Below, piece after piece: positions 44,341-52,769 of a stretch of DNA of 64,000 nt. Position numbers and translations under genes: made by a program. The DNA is from Microcoleus vaginatus PCC 9802 (lineage in GTDB: Bacteria; Cyanobacteriota; Cyanobacteriia; Cyanobacteriales; Microcoleaceae), in contig CP031740.1 of NCBI GenBank assembly GCA_022701275.1, positions 3,979,001 through 4,043,000 of the forward strand. The letters are read 5' to 3'. The stretch's first letter is position 1. Each line of letters opens with the position of its first letter. The notes beneath the pieces were generated by a model. That model saw only the letters and a program-made list of their open reading frames with translations. It was not told the DNA's origin and ran no database searches.

Positions 44341-44868
44341 CTAAAGACTAGAAGTTTTCCCTACTTCCGCCTGAGTAGCAATTGGTTTAACATCGGTGTA
44401 GCCCATATTATTAGCTACGTCGCGCAGCACTGTAATTTGCTGTTCAAACTCAAGACCTTCAATTTGACCCAACAAGCCATTGACCGCCTCAGTTGCCTCA
44501 TATCCTTCGGGGATATCGACAATTGTTTCCCCCATACCAATAGCCCAAGCATACCAAACAACCAACTGATTGTTGGCAGTTAAAGCTCCGTAAGCGTGGG
44601 AATACGGCGTGTCGTCGCCGTTGACAATACCGCGCATTATATTCAGTTGTTGGTCATGGGAAAGCTTGTAAAAATCATCGAGCAGCATGGGAGCTAATTG
44701 TGGGTCGGCGGCGGCGGGAGCGGCTGGTGTAACTGAATCTCCCATTTTTTCATAAACAAAGTAGAGCAGCGCCAGTTTTTCATCTGTACCCAACCCGTTG
44801 ATTGCCTGAACGATGTTTTGAGTTTCGTTGGAGAGAGAGTGAGGATTGGTCGCGGCGGGTGAGTTCAT
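44341..44868 (-). CDS. Helical carotenoid protein (OCP N-terminal-domain homologue)
   Basis: A 175-residue all-helical protein homologous to the N-terminal domain of the orange carotenoid protein, without the C-terminal domain. Family signatures are KLALLYFVYEKMGDSVTPAA (about 31-50), MLLDDFYKLSHDQQLNIMRG (about 61-80), and VVWYAWAIGMGETIVDIP (103-120), with aromatic residues (Tyr36, Tyr39, Trp105, Trp108) where the carotenoid would stack. HCPs bind a carotenoid and can quench singlet oxygen or phycobilisome energy. No fluorescence-recovery protein is next to it. It is divergent from an acidic small protein. Confidence 0.92.
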   Translation of the reverse strand: MNSPAATNPHSLSNETQNIVQAINGLGTDEKLALLYFVYEKMGDSVTPAAPAAADPQLAPMLLDDFYKLSHDQQLNIMRGIVNGDDTPYSHAYGALTANNQLVVWYAWAIGMGETIVDIPEGYEATEAVNGLLGQIEGLEFEQQITVLRDVANNMGYTDVKPIATQAEVGKTSSL

Positions 44869-44952
44869 AAATAAAATTCCTTAAAAATGTTTCCAGAATA
44901 TATAAGTATCAACATTTGTAAGTGCAAGTCACCATCCCCGAGAGGTAATACG

Positions 44953-44984
44953 ATTTGAGATTTGAGATTTGAGATTTGAGATTA
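44953..44984. repeat. Heptamer array (GATTTGA) x 4
   Basis: Four perfect 7-base units. A shorter related array lies at 47488-47518. Confidence 0.85.
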
Positions 44985-45012
44985 AACAATGGGGAATGGC
45001 TGAGTATGTATG

Positions 45013-45043
45013 GGTTTGGAGCTTGCCTAAAGTTGCATTATTT
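45013..45043 (+). repeat. Dispersed intergenic repeat, copy 3
   Basis: The block gtttggagcttgcctaaagttgcattatttt is almost identical to the copy at 3691. Confidence 0.65.
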
Positions 45044-45195
45044 TCAGAAAGTGGTGTAATGTTAACACACCACCCTAGAATAAATCATCCTTAAGATAGA
45101 AGCCAACGATACATCTGCGGGTAGATGAAAAAGCCTGGGATTCAAGTAATAATTGATACAGTGCATTGTTAAATAAAACTAGCAAGGAGTCGGCT

Positions 45196-45564
45196 ATGTC
45201 TGAAATCAATAATACAGAAGTCAATAACATTGAAAACTTTGACGCTCAGCAGATCACTGAAAGCGCGGAAGCTGGAGAACAAAAGTTGCCGACCGTTAAT
45301 GTATCAGCAGACTACGAAGCTTCAAAAGAATTCAGCGTTAGTGACATCGATCGCACGGGTGCCGGCGCTGAAGCTGCCGCCGCTGCAACTGCACCTAAAT
45401 TTGATATTCCCGCTCCTACAGAGATCCCAATGCCGGCAGATTCAAGCGGCAATCCCGATGCTTTTCGTTCGATGGCTCACGACATTACGCCTTCTGGTAC
45501 ACCGGGCGAAGTTACCGACGATTTGATCCAGAAAGCGCTCGATCTTGGTACTCCTGGCAGTTAA
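45196..45564 (+). CDS. Small acidic protein, function unknown
   Basis: A 122-residue acidic protein (MSEINNTEVNNIENFDAQQI onward) with a Pro/Ala middle (KFDIPAPTEIPMPADSSG) and the end TDDLIQKALDLGTPGS. It has no signal peptide or membrane helix and looks partly disordered. A good AAGGAG site fixes the start at 45196 over 45166. It faces the helical carotenoid protein across a 327-base divergent spacer. The family is not recognised. Confidence 0.65.
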   Translation: MSEINNTEVNNIENFDAQQITESAEAGEQKLPTVNVSADYEASKEFSVSDIDRTGAGAEAAAAATAPKFDIPAPTEIPMPADSSGNPDAFRSMAHDITPSGTPGEVTDDLIQKALDLGTPGS

Positions 45565-45603
45565 TTTAGAAATTCTCCATCCTCGATGCAAAACCTCTGT
45601 ATT

Positions 45604-45628
45604 GTAGGGTGCTGATGGCGCGCCTTAC
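45604..45628. repeat. GTAGGGTG...CGCCTTAC hairpin repeat
   Basis: Same family as 29372-29396. It lies 40 bases after the acidic-protein stop and may act as a terminator. Confidence 0.55.
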
Positions 45629-45690
45629 CCCTCTAATTCGCGCGTCAAATCACTTTTTGCATAAGTCCTGAATAGTCAAGTGAGTGCACG

Positions 45691-45780
45691 ATAAGCTGCA
45701 ATACAGTAGGGACACAACAATGTTGTGTCCTTAAAAGCTGCAATAAGGTAGGGACACAACAATGTTGTGTCCTCAAAGCG
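45691..45780. repeat. Tandem pair of 42-base units, each with a 21-base palindrome
   Basis: Two units hold the palindrome ggacacaacaatgttgtgtcc at 45710-45730 and 45752-45772, 42 bases apart, with aagctgcaata before each. The unit may be a small mobile or regulatory repeat. Confidence 0.85.
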
Positions 45781-45796
45781 TTAGTTTTAAGTCTTT

Positions 45797-46939
45797 CTAA
45801 TCGCTTAATTTTAAGTCGATCGCCCGACAAATTTTGCCGACAGTGCGATCGCCCAAAATTTCAATTACTAAATCCACCCGATCGCCCTCCTCAACCATCG
45901 ACTTAATAAATAACTCGGGATGCAGCGCTTTCCAGAAATATTCGACAAACCGATTAATTTCAGCTTCTGACATTCCCGGCTTCCCCGTCGCCATCATTTC
46001 CCGTTCCGCCTGATTGCGCCACACTTGAGAAATGCGATAATCTTGGGGATACAAAACTATCAACCGATCTAATCGGTTCCACAGCGGCAGATAGTCGTGC
46101 AGCTTCGCATTCATATCGCGCGCAAACTGACAGTCGCCCTCTGTGGAAATCGGAAACGGTGCACCCGCCAAAAACTCGTTTAATTTGGCATCAACCACCG
46201 GATTCACGCCGACAAACCAACCTTCAAAAAGTACAATATCCGCACCGGAAATAATTTCGGGTTGACTTCTATCTCCTGCACCTGCGTAGGCTGATTTGTC
46301 AAACCTGGGAATTTCTATATTTTTATTAATTATATCCGGTTTGAGGGCATCAGATTTGGGATTGTCAACTGCTGCTAAATTGTGAGTTTGAGAACCGCGC
46401 AACTTGTCTAAAACTGCGATTCCCAAGTCAATATCGTGAGTGCCGGGGGGGCCGCGCCAAATTAAACGCGGGTCGGCTTTTTGGAGTTGTTGGCGATCGG
46501 CATAAGTCTTGTAAAGATCGTCTAAAGAAAGGCTGACAGTAGAATATCCCAATTTTCTCAGAATCAGCCTCAAAACTTGGCATAAAGTAGTTTTTCCCGT
46601 TCCTTGCCCTCCTAAAATTCCTTGAATTAAAGGACGGTTTAAACTTTGTTTGGCAGTCGATAATTGCATGACCAGCGGCAGCCACAGATTCCACAAACTT
46701 TCGAGAAAAACAGTTGACTTTAGCGGGAAAGTATGCAGTTCGTCAAGAATAGAAAAGAATAAATCGGTTTTGCAGCGGACAACATCGGTTGCATTGTCGG
46801 GAGTAATGCCAAAAGCGCGCGATCGTAAATCATCTGCAAGTTCCCAAAAAGCCAGGTGCTCGAAGTCGGGAGGGCTCGGGCGATTGCCGGCTTGCCACCG
46901 ATGTAAAATTTCAACAGGGGTTACAGTCGATCGATCCAT
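45797..46939 (-). CDS. glyK: D-glycerate 3-kinase (cyanobacterial/plant GLYK type)
   Basis: A 380-residue ATP-dependent kinase that returns glycerate to 3-phosphoglycerate, the last step of photorespiration. It has the P-loop GILGGQGTGKTTLCQVL (about residues 103-119), SLSLDDLYKTYADRQQ, IWRGPPGTHDIDLG, and VLFEGWFVGVNP, which are typical of the GLYK/uridine-kinase-like fold. ATG 46939 (MDRSTV) is preferred; an upstream in-frame start at 46978 would add 13 residues. It stands alone, with Ycf20 upstream on the same strand. Confidence 0.9.
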   Translation of the reverse strand: MDRSTVTPVEILHRWQAGNRPSPPDFEHLAFWELADDLRSRAFGITPDNATDVVRCKTDLFFSILDELHTFPLKSTVFLESLWNLWLPLVMQLSTAKQSLNRPLIQGILGGQGTGKTTLCQVLRLILRKLGYSTVSLSLDDLYKTYADRQQLQKADPRLIWRGPPGTHDIDLGIAVLDKLRGSQTHNLAAVDNPKSDALKPDIINKNIEIPRFDKSAYAGAGDRSQPEIISGADIVLFEGWFVGVNPVVDAKLNEFLAGAPFPISTEGDCQFARDMNAKLHDYLPLWNRLDRLIVLYPQDYRISQVWRNQAEREMMATGKPGMSEAEINRFVEYFWKALHPELFIKSMVEEGDRVDLVIEILGDRTVGKICRAIDLKLSD

Positions 46940-47142
46940 CTTCTCAAAACTCTTGATGCCAGAGCGGGTTTTGTACAAATCCTATCTGCAATTGACAAAT
47001 ATTTGACCCCACGCAAAACGGATACAAGCCCCAACTCCGGTCGTGGAGAGTTCAAAAATTCCGACCCTAGTTCAAATTAAGATTTTTTTAAGAGCACGTT
47101 TATATAAAAACTATCTACAGCAGACAAATATTTCACCATTTT

Positions 47143-47475
47143 TTAAGAACCTAGTTTGAAAGCCTCGACAAATAAATTGTAAGTCAGACCAATTTTCAGA
47201 GCATTGAGCATCTCCACCCACAAAGAACCTGTCGCAGGTCGCGGGCCGCCGTAAACCAGCCAGTTCACCAACTCGGTCAACAACACCAACAGCCCGGCGG
47301 CGATAATATCCCAATCCGCAGATTGTCCGGCGATGGTCGAAATAGCTGTTCCCAAAAAAGTGCCGAACAGCAAGCTAATGATCAAGAGCGAAATCCGCCG
47401 CCAAGGATTGCTCAGCCAGCCTCGGAAGCGATCGCCCAGAACATCAATTAATCTGTTAATTCGGGTATTCTGCAT
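47143..47475 (-). CDS. ycf20: Ycf20-like (DUF565) membrane protein
   Basis: A 110-residue protein with two or three hydrophobic helices (ISLLIISLLFGTFLGTAIST, DIIAAGLLVLLTELVNWLVY) and the DUF565 feature WRRISLLIISLLFGTFLG. Ycf20 is linked to non-photochemical quenching in algae and plants; the bacterial role is unclear. It lies 200 bases upstream of the glycerate kinase gene. Confidence 0.88.
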   Translation of the reverse strand: MQNTRINRLIDVLGDRFRGWLSNPWRRISLLIISLLFGTFLGTAISTIAGQSADWDIIAAGLLVLLTELVNWLVYGGPRPATGSLWVEMLNALKIGLTYNLFVEAFKLGS

Positions 47476-47836
47476 AAAAGTTATACCATTTGAGATGTGA
47501 GATTTGAGATTTGAGATGCGGAATGACTTATGAATATTGGCGTTTGGAGTACGGGGCTATAGTGCCACTCTTTTTTTCAACTGGTATTAAAAGCTAGACC
47601 GATGAGTAAACAAATGCCCCTCCTGACCAACTCCAAATTCTTACCGGGGTGAGTATGTGGCCATCTAAAATATAAAATTTAACATCTAAGATGGTATTGA
47701 GCGATCGCGGATTTATAGCCGAGAACGCTCAAGTAATTAAGTGTAACTGTATCTTGTGGCACAGCAGCCCCTGGTTTTACATTAAAAATAGTTAAGACTA
47801 ATTGCGAGTGCAGCCTATCCTTTAAGCCTAAAATTT
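47476..47836. other. Repeat-bearing spacer
   Basis: A GATTTGA-type array (47488-47518), a diverged dispersed repeat copy (cgtttggagtacggggctatagtgccac, 47540-47568, then actggtatta), and a HIP1 octamer at about 47701. No gene is seen. Confidence 0.5.
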
Positions 47837-48415
47837 ATGAATCTTAAAATTTACCAGATCATAATTGGAGTGTGGATCGTCCTAATTACAGGAATGTTTC
47901 TAGGACGTTTTGAAATCACTATCTCCAACAGTTCAAATCAGTCGAGCGATTGGCCCTCACAAGCGACCGCACATCCCCGCACACCCCCGGTTCCCCCAGT
48001 CCCGACAGCTTCTGCCGGCACCGCCACCGCGCCCAAGCCCGACTCAACACCAACCCCCCCAGATCCAGAGGAGGAATTGCTTTCCTCAATCCCTATAAAT
48101 GCTAAGGCCTCCGGCCTTTTGCGCGTCAGCAACCGCAGCGAACACCCAGTGCGAGTGGCCCTGCTGTCGAAACGGCAAGCCAAGGAATCCTACGGCAAAC
48201 CCGCGCACTGGGATTTTGCGCCGGGGGAAGGCGGCGGCAAGGGACTGATGCTATCGCTGCCGGAGGGCAAGTTACAAGTCAAACGGGGAGACATTCTGGT
48301 GGTTTTTGCTCAGGATGGTTCTCGCCGCTACTGGGGGCCTTTCGTCGCCGGGGAGACACCCTCGCCCGCTTGGAACAGCACAGCCAGAGAATGGCAATTA
48401 ATTTTGCAGCCGTGA
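47837..48415 (+). CDS. Membrane-anchored protein with Pro-rich linker
   Basis: A 192-residue protein with one N-terminal helix (YQIIIGVWIVLITGMFLG, about 5-22), a linker rich in Pro/Thr/Ala (about 45-80), and a beta-rich C-terminal domain (GLLRVSNRSEHPVRVALLSK to WQLILQP). It would face the periplasm or lumen. The family is unknown to me, but the layout is common among cyanobacterial envelope proteins. A strong terminator follows. Confidence 0.7.
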   Translation: MNLKIYQIIIGVWIVLITGMFLGRFEITISNSSNQSSDWPSQATAHPRTPPVPPVPTASAGTATAPKPDSTPTPPDPEEELLSSIPINAKASGLLRVSNRSEHPVRVALLSKRQAKESYGKPAHWDFAPGEGGGKGLMLSLPEGKLQVKRGDILVVFAQDGSRRYWGPFVAGETPSPAWNSTAREWQLILQP

Positions 48416-48479
48416 ACACTTAGCTGCAGGTGCCGAGATTTTGGTCGAGAAACCCGGTTTATACGGTTTTATTGAGAAC

Positions 48480-48516
48480 GATGCGGCTATGTGAGTTAAC
48501 CTCACATAGCCGCATC
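48480..48516 (+). terminator. Strong hairpin terminator
   Basis: Sixteen-base perfect arms (gatgcggctatgtgag / ctcacatagccgcatc) enclose a 5-base loop, 64 bases after the stop of the upstream gene. Confidence 0.75.
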
Positions 48517-48524
48517 ATTATAAA

Positions 48525-48590
48525 GAACAGGCAAAATGCCTGTTCCACAAAGAGTGAATTTTCTTGTGGTGGGCATCCTGCCCGCCCATG
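48525..48590. repeat. Dispersed ~66-base repeat (aggcaaaatgcctgttcc...gggcatcctgcccgcc)
   Basis: The same element lies inverted at 55199-55268. Each copy has two short hairpins (ggcaaaatgcc and gggcatcctgccc types). This copy also provides the ATG at 48536 of the longest frame of the next gene. Confidence 0.75.
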
Positions 48591-48682
48591 AAAGCCTTGT
48601 TGAGAATGGTGCAACATCTCTGTTTAACCGGATTCGATCGAATTGGGAGTTTCGAGAATGCGAATCTTTCGGTAGACTCTCT

Positions 48683-50614
48683 ATGCGAGCTAAAATTTTA
48701 AATCTAAAATCGCAGGAAGTTTGGGTGAAGGAAGTTATTAAAAATTTGTCAGAGTTTAGGAAGCGCCGGATCGCACCTTTGCTGCTATCGATTTTATGGC
48801 TGTGCGCGATCGCCTGGGTAGGTTTCTTGTGGAATCTCGGCAACATCGGTTTAGTTGACGAAACCGAACCGTTGTTTGCCGAAGCCGCCCGTCAAATGAC
48901 GGTGAGAGGAGATTGGATCACTCCTTATTTCAACGGCGAAACCAGGTTTGACAAGCCGCCGTTGATTTACTGGCTGATGGCGGTGGCTTACCGCACTCTG
49001 GGCGTTAACGAATGGGCCGTGCGTCTTCCCTCGGCTTTGTGCGCGATCGGTCTGACTTGCCTCGGATTTTATACCTTATCGAAGGAAGAAGGAAGAAGGA
49101 AGAAGGAAGAAGGAAGACAGAATGAGGAAGAAGCAAAGTCTCCCCCCTCGGACACTCCCCGCCTCGGACACTCCCCCAATCTTCCAATCTTTTTTTCTAC
49201 TCCTTGGATTGGTGCGGCCCTAATAGCTTTAAATCCCCAAACTATTGCCTGGGGACGGACTGGCGTTTCAGATATGCTATTAGTCGGTTGTATGTGTTCG
49301 GCACTACTCGCATTTTTTCTCGGTTACACTCTAGAAGAACAGAGAGAAAAAGCAGAACTTTCCCCCCTTTCCGCTTCCCGATTTCCCAATAAGTGGTATC
49401 TGACTTTTTACGTACTAATTGCCTTAGCAATTCTGGCTAAGGGGCCTGTGGGAATTGTCGTGCCAGCGCTGATTGTTGGCAGCTTCGGGCTTTATTTGGG
49501 AAATTTTCGGCAACTTTGGCGCGAAATGCGTCCGGTGTCGGGAATCTTGATTATTCTGGCGATCGCCTTGCCTTGGTACATTTTGGTTATTTTAGACAAC
49601 GGTCAAACTTATATTGACAGCTTTTTCGGCTATCACAATTTCCAGCGTTTTACTGGAGTAGTCAACAAGCACTCGGCGCCTTGGTATTTTTACTTTTTTG
49701 TAGTGCTAGTTGGTTTTGCACCTTGGTCGATTTATTTGCCCGTGGCGATCGCCCGTACCCGTTTTTGGCAGCGCAGTTACTGGCGTCGTCAACCGCGATC
49801 GGCTCAGTTGAGTTTATTCGCCCTATTTTGGTTCGGCTGCATCTTTGGCTTTTTCACGATCGCCGTGACCAAATTGCCCAGTTATGTATTGCCTTTAATC
49901 CCCGCCGCTGCGATTTTGGTAACGCTGCTGTGGAGCGATATTATTGCAGGTAACGAACCTGAAAACAGGCGGATAAAGTTAGAAAAAAAACCGAATTCTT
50001 TACCGCGAGGGCTGTTAGCTACATACATTTTCAATGTCGTATTTTTATTAATTATAGCCGGAGCAACTTTCTACTGCTACAACTGGCTCGGAGACGACCC
50101 GGCAATGCCCAATTTTCCCCAAGCAATTCAGCAGTCGGGATTGCTGATTGTCGGCGGTACGATTTGGATAATTACAGCGGTGGCGATCGCACTTTTACTC
50201 TGGAAGCGGCAACAGCGCTGGATTTTGGTTGCTAACCTCATCGGGTTAGTAGCATTTATCATCTTTGGTCTTACTCCCGCCTACAAAGTGGTCGATATCA
50301 ACCGCCAGTTACCTCTGAGACAGTTAGCGCAGGTTGCGGTTCAACAAAAACTGCCAGGGGAAGAGTTTATTATGGTTGGTTTCTGGAAACCAAGTCTGGT
50401 TTTTTATACCCAAGAGCCGGTGACTTACTACCGATCTGTCACAAAGGCGATCGACTACATTAAGGAATCTAAAAACCCAACTTCTCCCTCTATTTTGTTG
50501 CTGGGATATCCAGAGAAATTTGTGCAATTAGGATTGCAGCCAAATCAATATCAATTGTTGGACAGTCGGGGCGCTTACCAACTCGCCAGGGTTCCGAGAC
50601 AAGCGTTTCGATAG
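48683..50614 (+). CDS. PMT/ArnT-like membrane glycosyltransferase
   Basis: A 643-residue integral membrane enzyme of the GT83/PMT-2 group, which takes a sugar from a polyprenyl-phosphate donor. The first loop has the conserved DETEPLFAEAARQM (catalytic Asp) and FNGETRFDKPPLIYWLM. About 11 hydrophobic helices follow, and the C-terminal soluble part (about 520-640) ends in RVPRQAFR. Residues about 133-173 (KEEGRRKKEEGRQNEEE...SPNLPIFF) are a Lys/Glu/Arg-rich insert made by purine repeat DNA between two helices. The start at 48683 avoids the repeat at 48525-48590; the frame stays open to 48536. The acceptor is unknown. Confidence 0.85.
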   Translation: MRAKILNLKSQEVWVKEVIKNLSEFRKRRIAPLLLSILWLCAIAWVGFLWNLGNIGLVDETEPLFAEAARQMTVRGDWITPYFNGETRFDKPPLIYWLMAVAYRTLGVNEWAVRLPSALCAIGLTCLGFYTLSKEEGRRKKEEGRQNEEEAKSPPSDTPRLGHSPNLPIFFSTPWIGAALIALNPQTIAWGRTGVSDMLLVGCMCSALLAFFLGYTLEEQREKAELSPLSASRFPNKWYLTFYVLIALAILAKGPVGIVVPALIVGSFGLYLGNFRQLWREMRPVSGILIILAIALPWYILVILDNGQTYIDSFFGYHNFQRFTGVVNKHSAPWYFYFFVVLVGFAPWSIYLPVAIARTRFWQRSYWRRQPRSAQLSLFALFWFGCIFGFFTIAVTKLPSYVLPLIPAAAILVTLLWSDIIAGNEPENRRIKLEKKPNSLPRGLLATYIFNVVFLLIIAGATFYCYNWLGDDPAMPNFPQAIQQSGLLIVGGTIWIITAVAIALLLWKRQQRWILVANLIGLVAFIIFGLTPAYKVVDINRQLPLRQLAQVAVQQKLPGEEFIMVGFWKPSLVFYTQEPVTYYRSVTKAIDYIKESKNPTSPSILLLGYPEKFVQLGLQPNQYQLLDSRGAYQLARVPRQAFR

Positions 50615-50656
50615 TGCCTATAGTGTGATCTCATACTTGTTAAACAAGGTAGAAAA

Positions 50657-51184
50657 ATGATTACAACTAAGAATCTTCAACTACTTGCCGTCGAAAGGAT
50701 TCACATAGAAGCTTTCTTACGAAGTAAAAGCGAGCTTGCAGCAATTTTAAATGTCATAGTGCCAAATAGCTGGCCTCATTTCCCGGAAGCATTTTCCCTC
50801 CCTGCTGACGAATCTTCCGAATCCAATCCGCCTCCAACTGACTGGCGCAACTACTTCTTTATTTATCCAAAAAATGAAGTGCTTGTCGGCAATGGAGGTT
50901 TCAAAGGCCCACCTGATGAGTCAGGGACTATAGAGATAGGTTATGAAATTGCTTCCGAATATTGGAATCGCGGATTTGCAACTGAGGTGGCACAGGGAAT
51001 GATCGATTATGCTTTCGCTCACCAGGAGGTGAAAGCAGTCATCGCTCACACTTTAGCTGAAAAAAATGCCTCGAATAGCGTGTTCCAAAAAGTGGGAATG
51101 AAGTTCATTGCAGAGGTGGACGATCCTGAAGAAGGCAAGATATGGCGATGGCAAATAAGCAGGGATGAATATCATCCGACTTGA
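50657..51184 (+). CDS. GNAT-family acetyltransferase (RimJ/RimL-like)
   Basis: A 175-residue N-acetyltransferase. Motifs: VGNGGFKGPPDESGTIEIGY, and the acetyl-CoA site YWNRGFATEVAQGMIDYAF (about 107-125), then VIAHTLAEKNASNSVFQKVG with the Asn and Gly of motif B. It resembles the Acetyltransf_3 group, which acts on protein N-termini or small amines. The gap from the glycosyltransferase is 42 bases, so co-transcription is possible. Confidence 0.9.
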   Translation: MITTKNLQLLAVERIHIEAFLRSKSELAAILNVIVPNSWPHFPEAFSLPADESSESNPPPTDWRNYFFIYPKNEVLVGNGGFKGPPDESGTIEIGYEIASEYWNRGFATEVAQGMIDYAFAHQEVKAVIAHTLAEKNASNSVFQKVGMKFIAEVDDPEEGKIWRWQISRDEYHPT

Positions 51185-51324
51185 ACTGTAACGCCCTTTC
51201 GCTGTTTAACTCACTGGTTTGGGCGGTAATTTGAAGGTTCTCGGTTGGAGCATTAAAACTGCCAGATTGCTGCATAAAATCTATAATCTAGTCACTACCT
51301 AAAAACCGAAACTCGGAGCTTACA

Positions 51325-51567
51325 ATGGTTTCAATTCTCAACAAACCCTCCTCGTTAATCCATGAGATTTGCATTGAAAAAGTCGAGCGGTGGAAGTTGT
51401 TCAAATTTAGTGAATCGCTGCAACAGCGTATGGAAAATTTGTTAGAGAAGAAGAAGGCAGACCAACTAGTGGCAGAAGAGGCAGCCGAACTCGACGCCAT
51501 TGGGGAATTAGATCGCATCTTTACCCATATCAATGCAATGATGGTGGCTGAAGATGTCAATCAGTAA
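51325..51567 (+). CDS. Small helical protein (cyanobacterial)
   Basis: An 80-residue protein. Its second half, LLEKKKADQLVAEEAAELDA to TMINAMM-type helix (GELDRIFTHINAMMVAEDV), is a helix-rich region with a conserved look. It has no membrane helix. Similar small proteins occur near toxin-antitoxin loci in cyanobacteria, which is only memory. It lies 140 bases after the acetyltransferase. Confidence 0.6.
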   Translation: MVSILNKPSSLIHEICIEKVERWKLFKFSESLQQRMENLLEKKKADQLVAEEAAELDAIGELDRIFTHINAMMVAEDVNQ

Positions 51568-51590
51568 CCCGACGATATAGAAGGTTTTGG

Positions 51591-52100
51591 TTAGCCCCGC
51601 CCTTCAATGTATCCCTTGACAAGTTGGGTAAAAGCTAATATCTCAAGCATTAAGTAAGTGAATAAATTAGCTATTAAAAATGATTTATTAACTTTGCTTT
51701 TTTCAAGTTTTTTTACTCCCCAACTCCCTATTAATAATTCGAGGTAAACGGAAAAGAAAAACATAGGAATCAGTGTAATCATAATTTCCAACGGCAGAAA
51801 TGGAAAAGAACCCGGCTGTACAGGCACGGTTGTGTGGAAGACGATATGTCCAATAAACGCCCCAATACAGAGGATAATAAAACCTCCCCCAATCGTCGAT
51901 ATGATATTTGTTATAAAAGCAATAAAAATTGCTTTTAGGATACTGAGATTGAGTAGCTTTTTGTGAATATAAGCTTCTATCGCGATAATTGGGATGAGCA
52001 AAATAATTTGATAGAAAACACTCTGACTGAATAGTGGAATTCCTGCATTGGCGAGATATAGAGATGTATTTAAGTGCATAAAAAAGCTAATAAAAAACAT
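51591..52100 (-). CDS. Integral membrane protein, function unknown
   Basis: A 169-residue protein with four or five hydrophobic helices (SFFMHLNTSLYLANA, FYQIILLIPIIAIEAYI, KAIFIAFITNIISTIGGGFI, PLEIMITLIPMFFFSVYL, SFLIANLFTYLMLEILAF). The frame opens further upstream to 52208 but that part (MKMASYPLSIVSAK) is unlike a membrane start, so Met at 52100 is chosen. No family is recognised. AT content and codon use differ from its neighbours, which may point to transfer. Confidence 0.6.
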   Translation of the reverse strand: MFFISFFMHLNTSLYLANAGIPLFSQSVFYQIILLIPIIAIEAYIHKKLLNLSILKAIFIAFITNIISTIGGGFIILCIGAFIGHIVFHTTVPVQPGSFPFLPLEIMITLIPMFFFSVYLELLIGSWGVKKLEKSKVNKSFLIANLFTYLMLEILAFTQLVKGYIEGRG

Positions 52101-52226
52101 AGAAGTGGGTTTCCCGTAGTTATTAATGATGATAATTAGCCTGCCATTTGTTCGACCTACCCTCAACTTGGCTGAAACAATGGATAATGGATAGGACGCC
52201 ATTTTCATTCTAAAAGTGTGGTAGCC

Positions 52227-52445
52227 ATGACTGAGTTACTCGAACGTGCGATCGCCAAGTTGAAAACATTGTCTGCCAGCGAGCAAGATGCTCTCGCTTC
52301 AATGATTCTGGAAGAACTTGAAGACGATAGGCGCTGGGATCAAGCAATCTCCCGTTCCCCAGATGCTCTTGCTAAACTCGCAGCGACCGCAATGGCTGAG
52401 TATCGTGCAGGCAAAACCCAAGAACTCGATCCAGAAACATTGTGA
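52227..52445 (+). CDS. Antitoxin of a RelE/ParE-type module
   Basis: A 72-residue acidic protein, TELLERAIAKLKTLSASEQD, then ALASMILEELEDDRRWDQAI, then LAATAMAEYRAGKTQELDPE. This matches short cyanobacterial addiction-module antitoxins without a clear helix-turn-helix. ATG 52227 is chosen over GTG 52218. The stop overlaps the toxin start as GTGA (52442-52445), so the pair is translationally coupled. Confidence 0.8.
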   Translation: MTELLERAIAKLKTLSASEQDALASMILEELEDDRRWDQAISRSPDALAKLAATAMAEYRAGKTQELDPETL

Positions 52446-52711
52446 ATTCACGCACTACAACCGAGTTCCGTAGATTATTTGCTGATTTACCCGAACAAGT
52501 TCAACAGCAGACACGCGGGGCGTATCGCCAGTTCAAGGAAGACCCAAGTCATCCAAGCCTGCGTTTCAAGAAGGTGCATCCAGACTTACCAATCTACTCA
52601 GCCCGAATTACCAAAAACTATCGAGCAGTTGGTCAGTTGGATGGAGACACTGTAATCTGGTTTTGGGTTGGTTCACACGCAGAGTACGACAAGTTTCTGG
52701 GGCAGTTGTAG
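52442..52711 (+). CDS. RelE/ParE-family toxin
   Basis: An 89-residue basic protein with EFRRLFADLPEQVQQQTRGA, SLRFKKVHPDLPIYSARITK, YRAVGQLDGDTVIWFWVGSH and YDKFLGQL. Arg/Lys and Tyr in YSARITKNYRAVG and the final His-Tyr pattern fit a ribosome-dependent mRNA interferase or gyrase-poison fold of the RelE group. It starts with GTG inside the antitoxin stop. It looks intact. Confidence 0.82.
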   Translation: MNSRTTTEFRRLFADLPEQVQQQTRGAYRQFKEDPSHPSLRFKKVHPDLPIYSARITKNYRAVGQLDGDTVIWFWVGSHAEYDKFLGQL

Positions 52712-52769
52712 CAGTGTCTACAGCCAGCCAATATCAATTAGAAAAGTGTATTTAGACAAGTGGAAGATT

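Larger units (their letters stand above)
44869..45195. other. Divergent spacer between HCP and the acidic protein
   Basis: It contains a gatttga heptamer array (44953-44984), dispersed repeat copy 3 (45013-45043), and possible promoter sequence. An AAGGAG site at 45184-45189 sets the next start. Confidence 0.5.

Noticed and set aside
45691..45780. CRISPR array of two repeats
   Set aside because: The 42-base period includes the whole conserved unit with almost no unique spacer, and no cas genes are present.
48536..48682. Upstream extension of the glycosyltransferase to ATG 48536
   Set aside because: The extension is encoded by a dispersed repeat that also occurs elsewhere in inverse orientation, so it is unlikely to be native coding sequence.
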